From NCBI GenBank assembly GCA_025766275.1, contig JAFKAC010000110.1:62001-126000 (forward strand): a DNA stretch of 64,000 nucleotides. The letters are read 5' to 3'. A program made the position numbers and the translations under genes. Under the pieces are notes generated by a model. The model made no database searches. It was not told where the DNA came from and worked only from the letters and a program-made list of their open reading frames with translations. Shown here one piece after another: positions 45,763 through 56,789 of the stretch. Numbering within the stretch: the stretch's first letter is position 1; each line of letters begins with the position of its first letter. The DNA comes from Lactarius indigo. Lineage: Eukaryota; Basidiomycota; Agaricomycetes; Russulales; Russulaceae.

Positions 45763-46226
45763 TGTAACGCCGTCACGACGTTAGCTCGACTTGAGCTCGA
45801 TTAAGGCGACTCCTATGACTTAGCTAATCACGCGCAAAAGCGTATGGCTTCGAAGGCGGTTCTAGATGTACGCAGACACTAGGATCTTGGACGAGGCACT
45901 TCCCTAGATGGGAGGCACGGCTTTAGAGATGAGAATGAAAGAGACTAGAAGTGACGATTGAAGAAGACCAAGATAGCGCATCTTGGTCTTCCGCAGCTAC
46001 CTTAAATACAAGAAGAGCAGGCTTTCAAGTGCTGCTATGAGTCACCGTAACGTAGCGTCCAACGTATCGCGTAAGTACCGCAATCCTAATACTACTACTA
46101 CCTGTACTAGGATCGAGTCATCCCTCAACGCCTAACTCCTACCGTAAACCCCGAGTCCGTGACTAATATACCTTACAGCCGTAGCCACAACCGGTACAGT
46201 AAGGGTCCGATGCGAAAACCGTAACA
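45763..46226 (-). repeat. 3' LTR of element C
   Basis: 464 bp. Contains a 12-bp-arm hairpin GAAGACCAAGAT / ATCTTGGTCTTC at 45963-45991. Near-identical to 52984-53448. Confidence 0.95.
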
Positions 46227-46242
46227 TCACCCCCTTTTCAAC
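46227..46242 (-). promoter_or_regulatory. Polypurine tract of element C
   Basis: On the minus strand GAAAAGGGGGTGA lies directly against the 3' LTR; this primes plus-strand synthesis in LTR elements. Confidence 0.75.
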
Positions 46243-46256
46243 GTGAGTCCCCAGAC

Positions 46257-48896
46257 TCACCGAAAGTCCCTCGCCGTCCATGTAGACTGCTCGTCACTAA
46301 TCCGCTCGAAGACGTTAGCCCTCTCCAAGCGATAAATGCAGTCCCGCTTGTCGTCCCTCGCTGATAGTCGCATTGCTTGAAGCTGGCGAATGCGAGCCGC
46401 AAGCCGTTCTTCTTCGTACGCGGCTGCTCGATAACGCGTCACCTCCGCAGTCAGGGACTCGTCCCCAATGCAGTTCAGTGCGCAGTCTGTGATCTTGTCG
46501 GAGGCGAGGATAACTAGATCCTCGTGGGCGATGAAGGCGCGTCCCGCGGCCGATAGCATCGGGAAGGCGTAGAGGGGTTTGCCGTAAAGATGGGGAGAGC
46601 CGGGGATAAGCCCCAGTACAAAAGGGTTCGCACCTCCGACAATCTGAACATGGCTGGCGTTCCTCTCTACGCCATCAGGTCCGGTGATGGGGAAGTGAAC
46701 GTAATGGGGCTGTCGATTCGCCCTGAACCCTTCAGGCGCAAGGACCTGCGCGGGGTCGTCATCGTGCGTAATGGGGGTGTGAAGTGCGACGCCGGGCAGT
46801 CGCACACGTCCTCGAGACATGGGGGTTCCGTCGGTGTGAACGAGCCATGGGGTGATTCGGGGATTAGTAGGGTGGCTGTGCGTTCGAAGGAGGGGGTGTC
46901 TGACCGGGTAGTAATCTTCGTCGTCAGCGTGAGCTTCGTCGTTAGGGAGCGCTGCCTGCGCTGCCGCAACTCGCTCAATCTCCTCTGCGCTAAGCGCAGT
47001 TGTTCGTCGGCCCACTCCTTCGCCGTCCTCCGCCAATCCTCCGCTGCTTCTAACTCCTGTTGGGTCTTCGAGGGGACGGTCGGCGGGGAGAATTCCCCTC
47101 GTGCCGATGAGGTTGTCACCTGGGGGGATAATGGCAACGGGTTCTTGATTGCCGTTGTCGTCTCTGAAGATGTGAGCGACGGCATGCTGCTGCTCATCGT
47201 TGGGCTGGCTAGTCGGGTCGGGGAACCTCTGTAAGACATTAGCCCATTCTTGAGCGGTGATATGCCCCGCTCGTATGTTTGCAGGTGTGTACGGAGTGAG
47301 CTGGACCTGTTGAACCACGGTTTCTTCGTCGTCTTCGATGAGGTTGGTGGCGTCTTGTGCGACTTGGTCGAGGAGGATCGCCGTGGTGACATGTCTGAGA
47401 GGAGAAGTGGGCATAGACGTCTGAGTGGATCGGAGGTAAGAGGGATGCTCTCCTTGGTCGTCCATGGGCTGGCTTTTAAAAGATCGCACACCCGCCTGGC
47501 CCTCTTGATACGCCTTGATCGCGTCTGGTGCAAACACGTCATCTTTGTCGACCCACTGGTTCTCCGAGTCCGAATAACCCTTCCATTTGATGAGGTACTG
47601 GAGCTTTTTGCGGCGGCCGAAATGCCGCGAGTCTAGAATGGCCTCGACTTCATATTCCTCCTCTCCCTCCACAAGATCCGGCGGTGGTCGTGGAAAGTTT
47701 TCGCCATGAAAAGCTGTACGTTTGTATGGCGTGAGAAGGTCGATGTGAAACACTGGATGGATGCTCCACTGCGTGGGAAGTTCGAGATGGTAGTTGTATG
47801 GGGACATCACCTGTACTACTTTAAATGGTCCGTGGCGTCGCGCCGCCAATTTCGCTGTGGGTTGATTGGTCCGTAGATGCCTTCCTTCCAGCCATACTTG
47901 ATCACCGACTTGATAGCGTGGAGTATCTTTGTGCCGAACCCAGCTGTCTTGTGCCTTTTTGATAAGGTCTTGGGCAAGCCGGCGTGCCTCCTTTAATTGT
48001 GTCAGTCTGGTGATCACGTTTGGGATTGGAGATGGCTTATCCGTCCAATCGGCGGTCGGGTTGTACCCCATCAGAAGCATGAATGGCGATTGTTTCGTGT
48101 GTTCATGGGGCCAATTGTTGTGAGCGAATTCTGCTATCGGGAGATACGCCGCCCAGTTATCTTGACGCTCGTTGGCCCAGAATCGTAGATATTGTTCAAG
48201 CCACTGATTGGTCCGTTCCGACTGCCCATCCGTGCGCGGATGATAAGCCATGGAAATGTTCTGTTGGATACCCAATATGCGGCATATTTCTCGTGTGAAT
48301 TTGGAGGTAAACCGGGGGTCTCGGTCACTAATAATTTTACGCGGTAATCCGAATCGTTTGAACACGTGGTTGACGTACAGAATGGCGGTCCCCTCTGCTG
48401 TGATCTCCTCGTTGCAGGGAATAAATATGGATGCTTTGCTACAATCATGATCAGTAACGGTTAGAATGCTGTCGTACAACTGTGAGATCGGCAGTTTGGT
48501 GATGAAGTCAAGGGCAATGGTATGGAAGGGAGGAGCGTCCTTGGCAGCGGTGATTGGGTGTAGTGGTGCACGGGTTGGTCTTGTATTGACTTTGATTCGC
48601 TGACAGTCAGCACATCCTGTAACGTACTCATACACATCCCGGCGGATACTCAGCCACCAGTGGTGTCGCTCTACGATCCGTTGTGTCCTGCTTATTCCAG
48701 GATGTCCGTGTACCGGTGGGTCGTGGTGGTCTTGTATAATGGCCCGGTACGCTGTCATGGGTCCTGTGACTACCAGTCGTCCGTCCTTGTACCACTCTCC
48801 CTCTATCTTTTTGAGGCGATGGGCGTCGATCCAGGTTTTGATTATGGCGGGGTCTTGTCGTCGCTTCGGCGGTTGCATCATCGGGTGTGTTTCCAA
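46257..48896 (-). CDS. Element C integrase-chromodomain plus C-terminal extension
   Basis: An 879-codon open frame. Zinc-binding HHCC domain: HGHPGISRTQRIVERHHWW ... CADCQRIK. Catalytic D,D,E: LDFITKLP, IISDRDPRFTS and DGQSERTNQWLEQ. C-terminal GPF region: RRHGPFKVVQVMSPYNYHLE, PVFHIDLLTPYKR. Chromodomain: EVEAILDSRHFGRRKKLQYL, IKWKGYSDSENQWVD. A further 360 or so residues follow, unusual for Ty3 pol: an acidic linker, then RVRLPGVALHTPITHDDDPA, YVHFPITGPDGVERNASH, PHLYGKPLYAFP, ALNCIGDESLTAEVTRY and a coiled-coil-like tail. Upstream the frame is interrupted by TGA (about 48909-48911) in EVFI-stop-ATNAARTLE, most likely CGA to TGA; translation from ATG 48896 alone would lose little of the zinc domain. 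Confidence 0.9.
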   Translation of the reverse strand: METHPMMQPPKRRQDPAIIKTWIDAHRLKKIEGEWYKDGRLVVTGPMTAYRAIIQDHHDPPVHGHPGISRTQRIVERHHWWLSIRRDVYEYVTGCADCQRIKVNTRPTRAPLHPITAAKDAPPFHTIALDFITKLPISQLYDSILTVTDHDCSKASIFIPCNEEITAEGTAILYVNHVFKRFGLPRKIISDRDPRFTSKFTREICRILGIQQNISMAYHPRTDGQSERTNQWLEQYLRFWANERQDNWAAYLPIAEFAHNNWPHEHTKQSPFMLLMGYNPTADWTDKPSPIPNVITRLTQLKEARRLAQDLIKKAQDSWVRHKDTPRYQVGDQVWLEGRHLRTNQPTAKLAARRHGPFKVVQVMSPYNYHLELPTQWSIHPVFHIDLLTPYKRTAFHGENFPRPPPDLVEGEEEYEVEAILDSRHFGRRKKLQYLIKWKGYSDSENQWVDKDDVFAPDAIKAYQEGQAGVRSFKSQPMDDQGEHPSYLRSTQTSMPTSPLRHVTTAILLDQVAQDATNLIEDDEETVVQQVQLTPYTPANIRAGHITAQEWANVLQRFPDPTSQPNDEQQHAVAHIFRDDNGNQEPVAIIPPGDNLIGTRGILPADRPLEDPTGVRSSGGLAEDGEGVGRRTTALSAEEIERVAAAQAALPNDEAHADDEDYYPVRHPLLRTHSHPTNPRITPWLVHTDGTPMSRGRVRLPGVALHTPITHDDDPAQVLAPEGFRANRQPHYVHFPITGPDGVERNASHVQIVGGANPFVLGLIPGSPHLYGKPLYAFPMLSAAGRAFIAHEDLVILASDKITDCALNCIGDESLTAEVTRYRAAAYEEERLAARIRQLQAMRLSARDDKRDCIYRLERANVFERISDEQSTWTARDFR

Positions 48897-48899
48897 CGT

Positions 48900-49706
48900 A
48901 CGCGCAGCATTAGTGGCTCATATAAATACCTCCGGAGGTAAGACAACCACACCTTGGTTGTCCCCCTCTCCTTGGTCGTAGTCTGGCCATCGTGATAGCG
49001 CATCCGCTCTGCCATTGTTCTTTCCTTTGATGTGATGGATCTCGAAGTCGTACTCCATTAATTCTAGTACTTCTCGAGCGACCCTTCGACTGATCTTTTG
49101 CGGAGTTTTCCAATATTGGAGATTTAGGTGATCTGAGAATATTTTGATCTTGTGCGGAGACCCTGCGAGCAGAGGGCGAAGGGCTTTGACAATGGCGAGA
49201 AGTTCTAGGTCATAAATGTCGTAATTTCGCTCCGCTTCATTCAGCGTTGCCGAATAATACCCTATAGGATGCTTGCGACCGTCATTTTTCTTTTGTAGGA
49301 GTACTGCGCCTACCGCGAATCCTGACGCGTCGACCTCTAGCTCGAACTGATCTTGTAAGTTGGGGTGTGCTAGTACTGGTTCTTCCGTTACGAGTCGTTT
49401 GAGGGTTTTGAAGGCCCGCTCTTCATCGTCTCCCCAGTTCCACTCGGTATCTTTCCTCGTTAACCGGTTGAGTGGTCGTGCGTGGGTTGCGAAACCTCGG
49501 ATGAAAAGGCAGTAAAAGTTACAGAAACCCAAAAATGACCGTACGTCCCTGACCTTGGTTGGTGTCGGCCAGTCTCTGATGCCGCGAACTTTTACCGGGT
49601 CCATGCGCGTTACCCCCTTTTCAAGGATTACCCCCAGGTAATCCATCCGAGGTTGGTGGAAAAGGCATTTTTCGAGCTTGAAGTAGAGGTCAGTGTTCCT
49701 GAGCAA
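48900..49706 (-). pseudogene. Element C pol segment: RT thumb and RNase H
   Basis: LRNTDLYFKLEKCLFHQPRM, DYLGVILEKGVTRMDPVKV, VRSFLGFCNFYCLFIRGFA, then RNase H: FELEVDASGFAVGAVLLQKK, YDLELLAIVKALRPLLAG, KIFSDHLNLQYWKTP, and GKNNGRADALSRWPDYDQ. Joined to the RT core by an extra T near 49695-49700 (GAACAC-T-GACCTC) and separated from integrase by a TGA. Confidence 0.9.
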
Positions 49707-50253
49707 CGCGAAGAACGTCCGTCACCACGGCTACGTGATCAGCGGATGTGGCGCCTTCCCGTGTGGCGATGCCGATGTCATCCATGTAGACACGGATGAT
49801 GGTACCACGGAGTTCGTGCTTCGCGATGGTATCACAATAGATGTGGTTCATCATTGTTTGGAAGGTGGCCGGCGAGTTGGTGAGACCGAAGAACATTACT
49901 GTTGGCTCAAAAAGGCCAAACTTGGTCTTGAAGGCCGCCTTTTCCTGATCACCGTCTCGTATTCGGATATTATTATATCCCCAGCGGATGTCGAGCTTCG
50001 TATAGATGTGGGCGTTACTGAGGTCGTAAATGAGGTCTTGAATTAGGGGGAGCGGGTACTGATTTCGTATAGTATATGAATTGATGGTGCGATAGTCCTG
50101 TACAGGGAGTAGTTTTCCGTCCTTCTTTTGACAAAGAAGAATGAAGATGCGTACGGGGATATGGAGGGTCGCAGATATCCTTGCTGCAGTTTCTCGTCTA
50201 GAAATTCCTTGAGCTTCCCTTCTTCTTCTTGCGTTAATGGGTATATTTTGCAA
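49690..50253 (-). pseudogene. Element C reverse transcriptase core
   Basis: KKDGKLLPVQDYRTINSYTI, RNQYPLPLIQDLIYDLSNA, YTKLDIRWGYNNIRI, FGLFEPTVMFFGLTNSPATF and the catalytic box VYMDDIGIAT. Frameshifted relative to the protease segment near 50135. Confidence 0.9.
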
Positions 50254-50954
50254 TCTATTGCTGAAGGGGTACCCGGCTTAAAGTCTATTGTGTGGTCCCA
50301 CGGCCTGGTGGGGGGAAATCGTTGTGACGCTTCTTCACTGAAGAGTTGTTGGAAGGCGTGGTAGACTACCGGCAGTTCTACGGGCTTTTCCTCCCCTTTT
50401 GCCTGGATGGCCAATTCTGTGGACGTAGTTGCTCGCAAGTACGTGTCCTCCTCATCTAGTTCGAGGGCTATCGCTTCCTTTTCATCGTTAGTTAGAGCGG
50501 TCGCGATGACAGTGTGACGGTCCAGACTGTCCTGTGTGCTGATCACAATTGGCATGACCTTTTCATGTATGACCGCGTCTCGCCAATTGATGGTTGGTTC
50601 GTAGGTTGCCAACCAGGGATAACCTAGGACAACCTCTTCATTTCCGAGATTCGTGATAAGGAATCTCATGGTCCTGTGATACCCGTTGGCGTATACATCC
50701 AGATTGGTGAAGTGAGTGATGGACCCAGCTTTATTTTCCGTACTGTCTATGTTCCAGACCTTCCGCGGTCGGATCAGTTGCTGGATCCCTATACCCATTT
50801 TCTTGATGAAATTCGGGTGTATGAAGTTATCGGTGGCCCCCGAGTCCACCAACGCTTTTATGTCGGCCATCCGGTAATTCGTACGAATCGAGACTGGAAT
50901 TCGAAGAGAACGAAAGCGCGTCATGATTACAGAATTACAATTTAAAGCCCTCAC
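50043..50954 (-). pseudogene. Element C aspartic protease and RT N-terminus
   Basis: KALVDSGATDNFIHPNFIKK is the retropepsin active site (D-S-G). Then VVLGYPWLATYEPTINW, DHTIDFKPGTPSAIDCKIYP and LDEKLQQGYLRPSISPYAS lead into RT. The in-frame start may be ATG 50924 (MTRFRSLRIPVS) rather than 50954. Confidence 0.88.
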
Positions 50955-50969
50955 CCAGGCCGAATGGGT

Positions 50970-52963
50970 TCAGGCGCTCCGAAAACCCTCTTTTCCCCAC
51001 AGATCCTGCAATATCAGGTCTTTTACTTCGTCGGGCGCGTTTGCAACTCCGGTGAGCCATTCTTTGGCCCGTCCTTCGGCTGTTTTGCTGGTTGAGGCAG
51101 CCTGTATCTGGGCTGGCGGCGATTCTTGCGTGTAGTAGTCGGTTTCCGTCATCCGGACACTGGAGGGTCCGGGGTTCTGTGGTTGCCACTGTCGCGGCTG
51201 CCGAGGATGGGGGCAATTTCGTGAGAGATGACCTGGCGCATGGCAGTTATAACACAACACCATCCTTAGGTCTCGTCGCAGACCCTCCCCTTCCTCGGCC
51301 CCGGACTCCTGGCCCTCCCCTCGGCGGGAAGGGGGGTGAGTTAGTATACGGTGGTTTGCTATAGTCGATCTCTTCCGACCCCGCTAGTCGTGCCTTGGTT
51401 CGGTCAGCGGAAGTGTCCATTGCCCATGGGTTGGCGAGATTCTGGGGAACGGTCCATCCGGTGTTTCCTGTCTTTTTGGGCTTGTTGTCTTTATACTCAT
51501 CCACCCGCGCGCGGATGTGGATGTAATTGCGTTGCCTACAGAGCGTCGCTCGCTTCCATTCGTCGAACGTCTCTGGTTCGTCCAGATCGTAGGTCTTTTC
51601 GTAAAGTTTCTTGGGTAACCCCTTGGTAAAGAGGTCGATTGTTTGGGGGTCATTGAGACGGTATCCGGCCTTCCTGGCGGCTTCTTCGAACTCGTTGACG
51701 TACTTATCAATATCTCCGTCAACCATTTTGAGCCCTTTTCTAAGAAGCGCTTGAGCTTGTTCGCGTTCGAGGGTGTTGACGAACCTTTGGTTAAATCCCT
51801 CCGCCACCGCAGTTCCACAGATCGCGCGTGTGTTGGTCTATCCCTCGTTGTATCTGCCGGTTGAGCCATTTGAGGTACGAAAGTACCCATTCGCTGACTG
51901 ATACCCCTTTTATATAGGACAGAAACAAGAGGCTTCGTCGGTAGTCGTTGCGCATAACAGGGGTGTCAAGGTTCATTCCCCAATAGACGTGCCATTGCGT
52001 GAGGAACGAATCCACTTTAGTACGATCGCCGTCAAAGATGGTGGGAGGTTCACCAGTTAGTTTTTCATGCCCTTGCCCCCCTCCTCCTGCACCCCCTCCA
52101 CCACCGCCTCCTCCCCCTCCCGGGGGTCCTCCTTCCGGTGGATTGTTCGGGAGGTCAGGTGGGTTTCCTCCTCCTCCTGGGCGTCGGGGGAAGTCGTCTC
52201 CGGGTGGTCCTCCCCATCCCGGTGGGGGGTCTAGTGGTATTCCTCGTCTCCCTCCATCCCCTGACGGGGGATCTCCTTGGTCAGGTCCAATGGCTCAGAA
52301 GATTGCTGCGTCGTCTGCAGTCATACGATGCCCTGTTTCAGGGTTAATAGGCATAAGATGCCGCTGTGATTCTTGTCTAATTGCTTCGGCCGCTTCTCGC
52401 GCCGCTTGCTCCCTAACGGTCATAATTTCTTCGGCTGTCATGGTGGTGGTTGCCATTTCTGCTGCCGGTGATCGTACGTGAATGACTTCTGGTTGTTCTG
52501 AGATATGCAGGGACTCAGCTTGTTGGATGGTGTATTGTTCAATAGGACTGACACTCGCGGGTCAGTTTTCTTCGCTTTGTTCATCCTCTTCGGTTTCCTC
52601 GCTGACTGCTTCTCCAGTAGAGTGTTCTCGTAGCTGGCCATCAATAGGGCCCCAATCGGCCCGTGAATTGAGTTCGCGTGCGTCGATGTCGCACTGGTAT
52701 TGTCTTCCTGCTGGCCTGATGACGTCCCAGCGGTGGTCTATGGGATTCCACGTAATTTCCACCCAGCACAGGTGATCGAAATTGAACTCAACAGGTCTGA
52801 ACCTCGTAGGTCCGTTGAATTCCACAAAATATCCGGTTTCGTCTCCTCGGTCCCTCCACCTGGCTGCTCCTAGGAATTGGGTTGGTACGTTACGGTCTCC
52901 TCTTCGGTCTAGATGATAAGGACGGAAATTCGTCCACTGTTCTCTGGTGTTGACAGTCGCCAC
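50970..52963 (-). pseudogene. Element C gag, broken
   Basis: ATG 52963 begins MATVNTREQWTNFRPYHLDR. After TGA 52562-52564 and TGA near 52291-52293 (SIF-stop-AIGPDQ, probably TGG to TGA) comes a Gly/Pro-rich stretch and FDGDRTKVDSFLTQWHVYWG. An extra base near 51815 shifts into VAEGFNQRFVNTLEREQAQA, GYRLNDPQTIDLFTKGLPKK and the zinc knuckle CYNCHAPGHLSRNC (51255-51214). Capsid/nucleocapsid precursor; non-functional here. Confidence 0.85.
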
Positions 52964-52983
52964 AATGAATATCTTGGTCTTAA

Positions 52984-53448
52984 TGTAACGCCGTCACGAC
53001 GTTAGCTCGACTTGAGCTCGATTAAGGCGACTCCTATGACTTAGCTAATCACGCGCAAAGGCGTATGGCTTCGAAGGCGGTTCTAGATGTACGCAGACAC
53101 TAGGATCTTGGACGAGGCACTTCCCTAGATGGGAGGCACGGCTTTAGAGATGAGAATGAAAGAGACTAGAAGTGACGATTGAAGAAGACCAAGATAGCGC
53201 ATCTTGGTCTTCCGCAGCTACCTTAAATACAAGAAGAGCAGGCTTTCAAGCGCTGCTATGAGTCACCGTAACGTAGCGTCCAACGTATCGCGTAAGTACC
53301 GCAATCCTAATACTACTACTACCTGTACTAGGATCGAGTCATCCCTCAACAGCCTAACTCCTACCATAAACCCCGAGTCCGTGACTAATATACCTTACAG
53401 CCGTAGCCACAACCGGTACAGTAAGGGTCCGATGCGAAAACCGTAACA
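52984..53448 (-). repeat. 5' LTR of element C
   Basis: 465 bp, same as 45763-46226 except three transitions and one extra A (CAACAGCC against CAACGCC). Should carry the element's promoter. Followed at 53449 by the TAACG target duplication. Confidence 0.95.
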
Positions 53449-56400
53449 TAACGCCACTACAGGGGCATTAGGTATGACCTGTACCAAGTTAGTCAAGACA
53501 CGAGAGTACAAGCTCGAAGGCTTGACTTCAGTAGAATGGTGCATAAGAGTCACAAGGATGTAAGTCACTTGGACTATAGAGAAGGGCTAAGGCGTGAAAA
53601 CCTAGCAGAATGGGGTTCACAAGACAGGGAAAAGCGCAGAGGTGTTCCGTGTTAGATGAGTGTCGTTATTACACAAGAAGTCTAGTCTACTGTACAAGCT
53701 AGGTAGTGCTAGGTTTAAATATGGGTAAGGCTGTATGGTCGCTGCAAACAGATGGCACCATTGCCAGATTGAGGGATAAAGGGAGACACACAGGGAGAAC
53801 AAAGCACAACAGTATATGGAACAAGGGCAAATCACATGGGTTCACATGTGAGTGGGAATGGGATGGAAACTAGCACATGTCAAGCTTTATCACAAGAGAT
53901 CGCTGATAAGCAGGGTGTGTGATAGGAACCAGGTAATTGTAAAGTCTGTGTTATTGTACAGGTCTTGTGGGATGTCAGGGATGGAAAGGTAAAGTAAAGA
54001 AAGAAGCTGACTGATACGATATAAGAGTCCATGACTAATACTACTGTTGGGCCATAGTCATAACCAGCCATGAGTCATATGATCATGAGTCAGAGTCTGT
54101 ATTGTAACAACAAGGTAAGTAACAGAATATCACAAAGTTCAAGGGACACATTGTTCTACAACAGGACAAAGGAGAGTGTGTAAAGAGAACAAGGCATTGT
54201 ATTTCATAGCAATAAGACAACAGACATCTTCACTTAATACCTGTGTGACTGAGAACCTTTAGAACCCATGTCCCTGGTAGGGCATAACAATAACCCTTCA
54301 TGCCTTACTAGTTGGCCCAGTGGCACATGACCTTTGAACTCAGGCCCTAGCGCTGGTCCATTAGCAACTCAACTCCAAGTGTTGGACTTAGGCCAGGGAG
54401 GTTGTCCAGTGTCCAACCTCAGTGACTAGGTATGAAGCTGCAGGAGTGCCTTTCAGACCTTTCAGACCTCAGCATAGGGGTTTATATAGAAGACCTTAGG
54501 AGTCGTTGCACACTGTTACAGTTCCGAGGGACCGTACTGTCACTGCCACTGTCGGGGTGTGCGTCTGGTCTGTAACAGGTCCTACCTTAGGCAAAGGATA
54601 CTGAGTCGACCCACTGCTGGGCAGAACGGCGTCTAAGTCTGATGGGTGTTCCTTGATATAGCTCAAGGCAACAAGGCTTCAGAGAAGAGGGCTGTGATAG
54701 AGATGAAAGGAAAGTACTGAGGGGACTAGACAGTATATTGACGAAGCCAAAGCTAAGGAAATACAGAGTATACTACAGGGTTTATATAGCTAGCGTTCGG
54801 GGATGCCAGCGAGGCAGTACAATGCCAACAAGGCAAGTGCCAGCAAAGCGGGTGCCAGCAAAGCAGATGCCAGCAAGTCAAAGTAGCGAAGGAGAAAAAG
54901 AAGGGAGGAGGAAGAACAGAAGAACATGAGGCGTTCATGACACGTATGGGTTTTCAACGGAGCTGAGCTTGATGTTTGGGTAGAGTCGGAACTCGCTATT
55001 CTCAAGCAAGTCAAGTTTGGGGTACTTGTGTCACTCAAGGAGTTCACAAGTGAGCGGGTTTCAACAGGATACTACTTGGTATTCAAGAACTAAGAGTAGA
55101 CAAGCATTTGTGCTACTCGATGCACTATGTCTTATACTCACACAGACTGGGGTTTTCGGGGGCCGTTTTCTACAAGCCACGTCACTAACTACTGCTATGT
55201 GGACGATTTGTGATATGAGCACCATAAGGCGTGCTTTGACGAGACTGATACTTCTGCAAAACTTTGAGGGTCTATACTTCACTGTGCATTGCGTGATGTG
55301 ATGTGATGATGTCACGTGACCATGACACACACAGTGCTGATCTAACTTGGCTGTTAACTGCCACATGACAGGAAGCCAGTGTTGTGAACGGAATGAGTCA
55401 GCATGACTCATGATAGTCTTGTGACCCCTCTGTATTATGAAAGCAACATGCAAGCTTGAATATTGAAGGTATTCTGAGATTGTCTTCTACTGAATGTGTC
55501 AGATGGATCCTTGTAAGATAGGAGTAGGCCACATCAGGGTGATGCACAAGTGTGTAGTCGAAATGTATTTAAACAGTGAGTTTGTGACTGGAATCACAGA
55601 ATTGTCTTGCCCATCTTTCACTGCCATCACAAACCCTTAGTCAGAAGTCACATGGAAGTGGGCGACATCACACCAGCACAGAAGACGATATGACTGCAGA
55701 GGTGTGAGAAGTTAGCTGATGGGGAGGCAAGGTGCTCTTGGTGGTGTTGAAGCATGGGATGTACTGCTGTCTCTTCTTTGTTGTGTTGTATTGTTGGTCT
55801 GATAACTTGAGGAAAAGGAGGGATTGTTATATTTTGGGTGTTTTGGGGATGAACTCTCACTTATTGATTGTAGCTGGGATTGTGAGTAGTTAATCTGTCA
55901 CTGGACTCAGTGTGGATATATCAGATGTACGATAGTGATGACTTGAGCGTAGTAGTAGTTGTACTAGGGTTTGGGATACTTACACGATTGATTGGATGCT
56001 ACTTAGGTGGCAGTTTTTAGTCTGACGTTACTTGTATTTAAGGTGTACTGGAAAGACCAAGATATGCCATGTTGGTCTTCTTGAATTGTTAGTTGTTCTT
56101 CATTGTGAACTGTTCATCTCTGAGATTGGGCAGAGATTGTCTGTAGGCTTTGAGCTGAAGTGGCATGGGAGCATATTACTTGCCTTTGAGGCATATGGTT
56201 AGAAGGATGTTTGAGTGCCCCTATTTGGGTTAGACCATTGGTGCTTTGAAAGCTGAGGTTGAGGTAACAATTGCAATGGGATTACAGGGATGGAGCAGGT
56301 GATGGGGTATGTGTTGGGGAACATGTAAGAGTTGAGCTTTTGGTAGGATGTTTGTGTGTGTAGCCTTCCAGGATTATAGTTGAAGTAGAGTTGATGATGT

Positions 56401-56500
56401 TATGACTGTGGTGGATGAGTTGAATGAAAAGGAAGCATTTAAGGTTGGATTAGCAGGTTGTAAGTGAGTTGATATAGGTTGGATGAAATATGGTGGTGTA
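53449..56500. other. LTR debris and spacer
   Basis: Begins with the rest of the LTR (element B) split by element C; its far end is uncertain (a CATAACA end near 54297 is possible). At 54195-54235 a 40-bp stretch TTGTATTTCATAGCAATAAG... recurs at 63961, inside the LTR at the right edge. A TGCCAGCAAAGC-type 15-bp tandem lies at 54803-54880. No gene seen; ORFs are short and featureless. Confidence 0.5.
55990..56110 (+). repeat. Diverged LTR relic related to element C, opposite orientation
   Basis: CTTGTATTTAAGGT followed by a hairpin AAAGACCAAGATATGCCATG TTGGTCTTC parallels the inverse complement of the element C LTR around 45960-46025 (CTTGTATTTAAGGT...GGAAGACCAAGATG). Only the central LTR part is recognisable. 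Confidence 0.6.
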
Positions 56501-56789
56501 GTGGATTTATAGGTATGTATTTTGGAGTAGAGGGTGGGGTGAGTGAATGAAAAAGGGACTGCTTACATAATCAAAAGTGAGGGTAGATATAGCGTGAGAT
56601 GATGATGTCAGGTGTGGATGTCTTCTATTGTGGATGTCTTCTATGTTAGAGATGGCAAGAGGGAATGGGTGGGAGGAGAAGGAAGATGTTTCGAAGTGTG
56701 AAAAAGCAGACAGATAGAGAGGACAAGAGGGATGGCAAGTATATTTGTGGAAATTGGTCAACAGATGGTACATAAAGGACGAAAAGGGG

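Larger units (their letters stand above)
45763..53448 (-). mobile_element. Young Ty3 chromovirus with two LTRs and TSD (element C)
   Basis: Complete LTR element of 7.7 kb in minus orientation. LTRs 45763-46226 and 52984-53448 begin TG, end CA and differ by only three transitions and one single-base indel. The target duplication TAACG is found at 45758-45762 and 53449-53453. A polypurine tract lies next to the 3' LTR. Gene order gag - protease - RT - RNase H - integrase - chromodomain - C-terminal extension is that of chromoviruses. The coding region is broken by three frameshifts and three stops, so this copy is non-autonomous despite its youth. Confidence 0.95.

Noticed and set aside
46590..47542. 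214-codon (+) and 291-codon (-) ORFs overlapping the integrase extension
   Set aside because: Shadows of the 879-codon integrase frame, which has all catalytic and chromodomain motifs.
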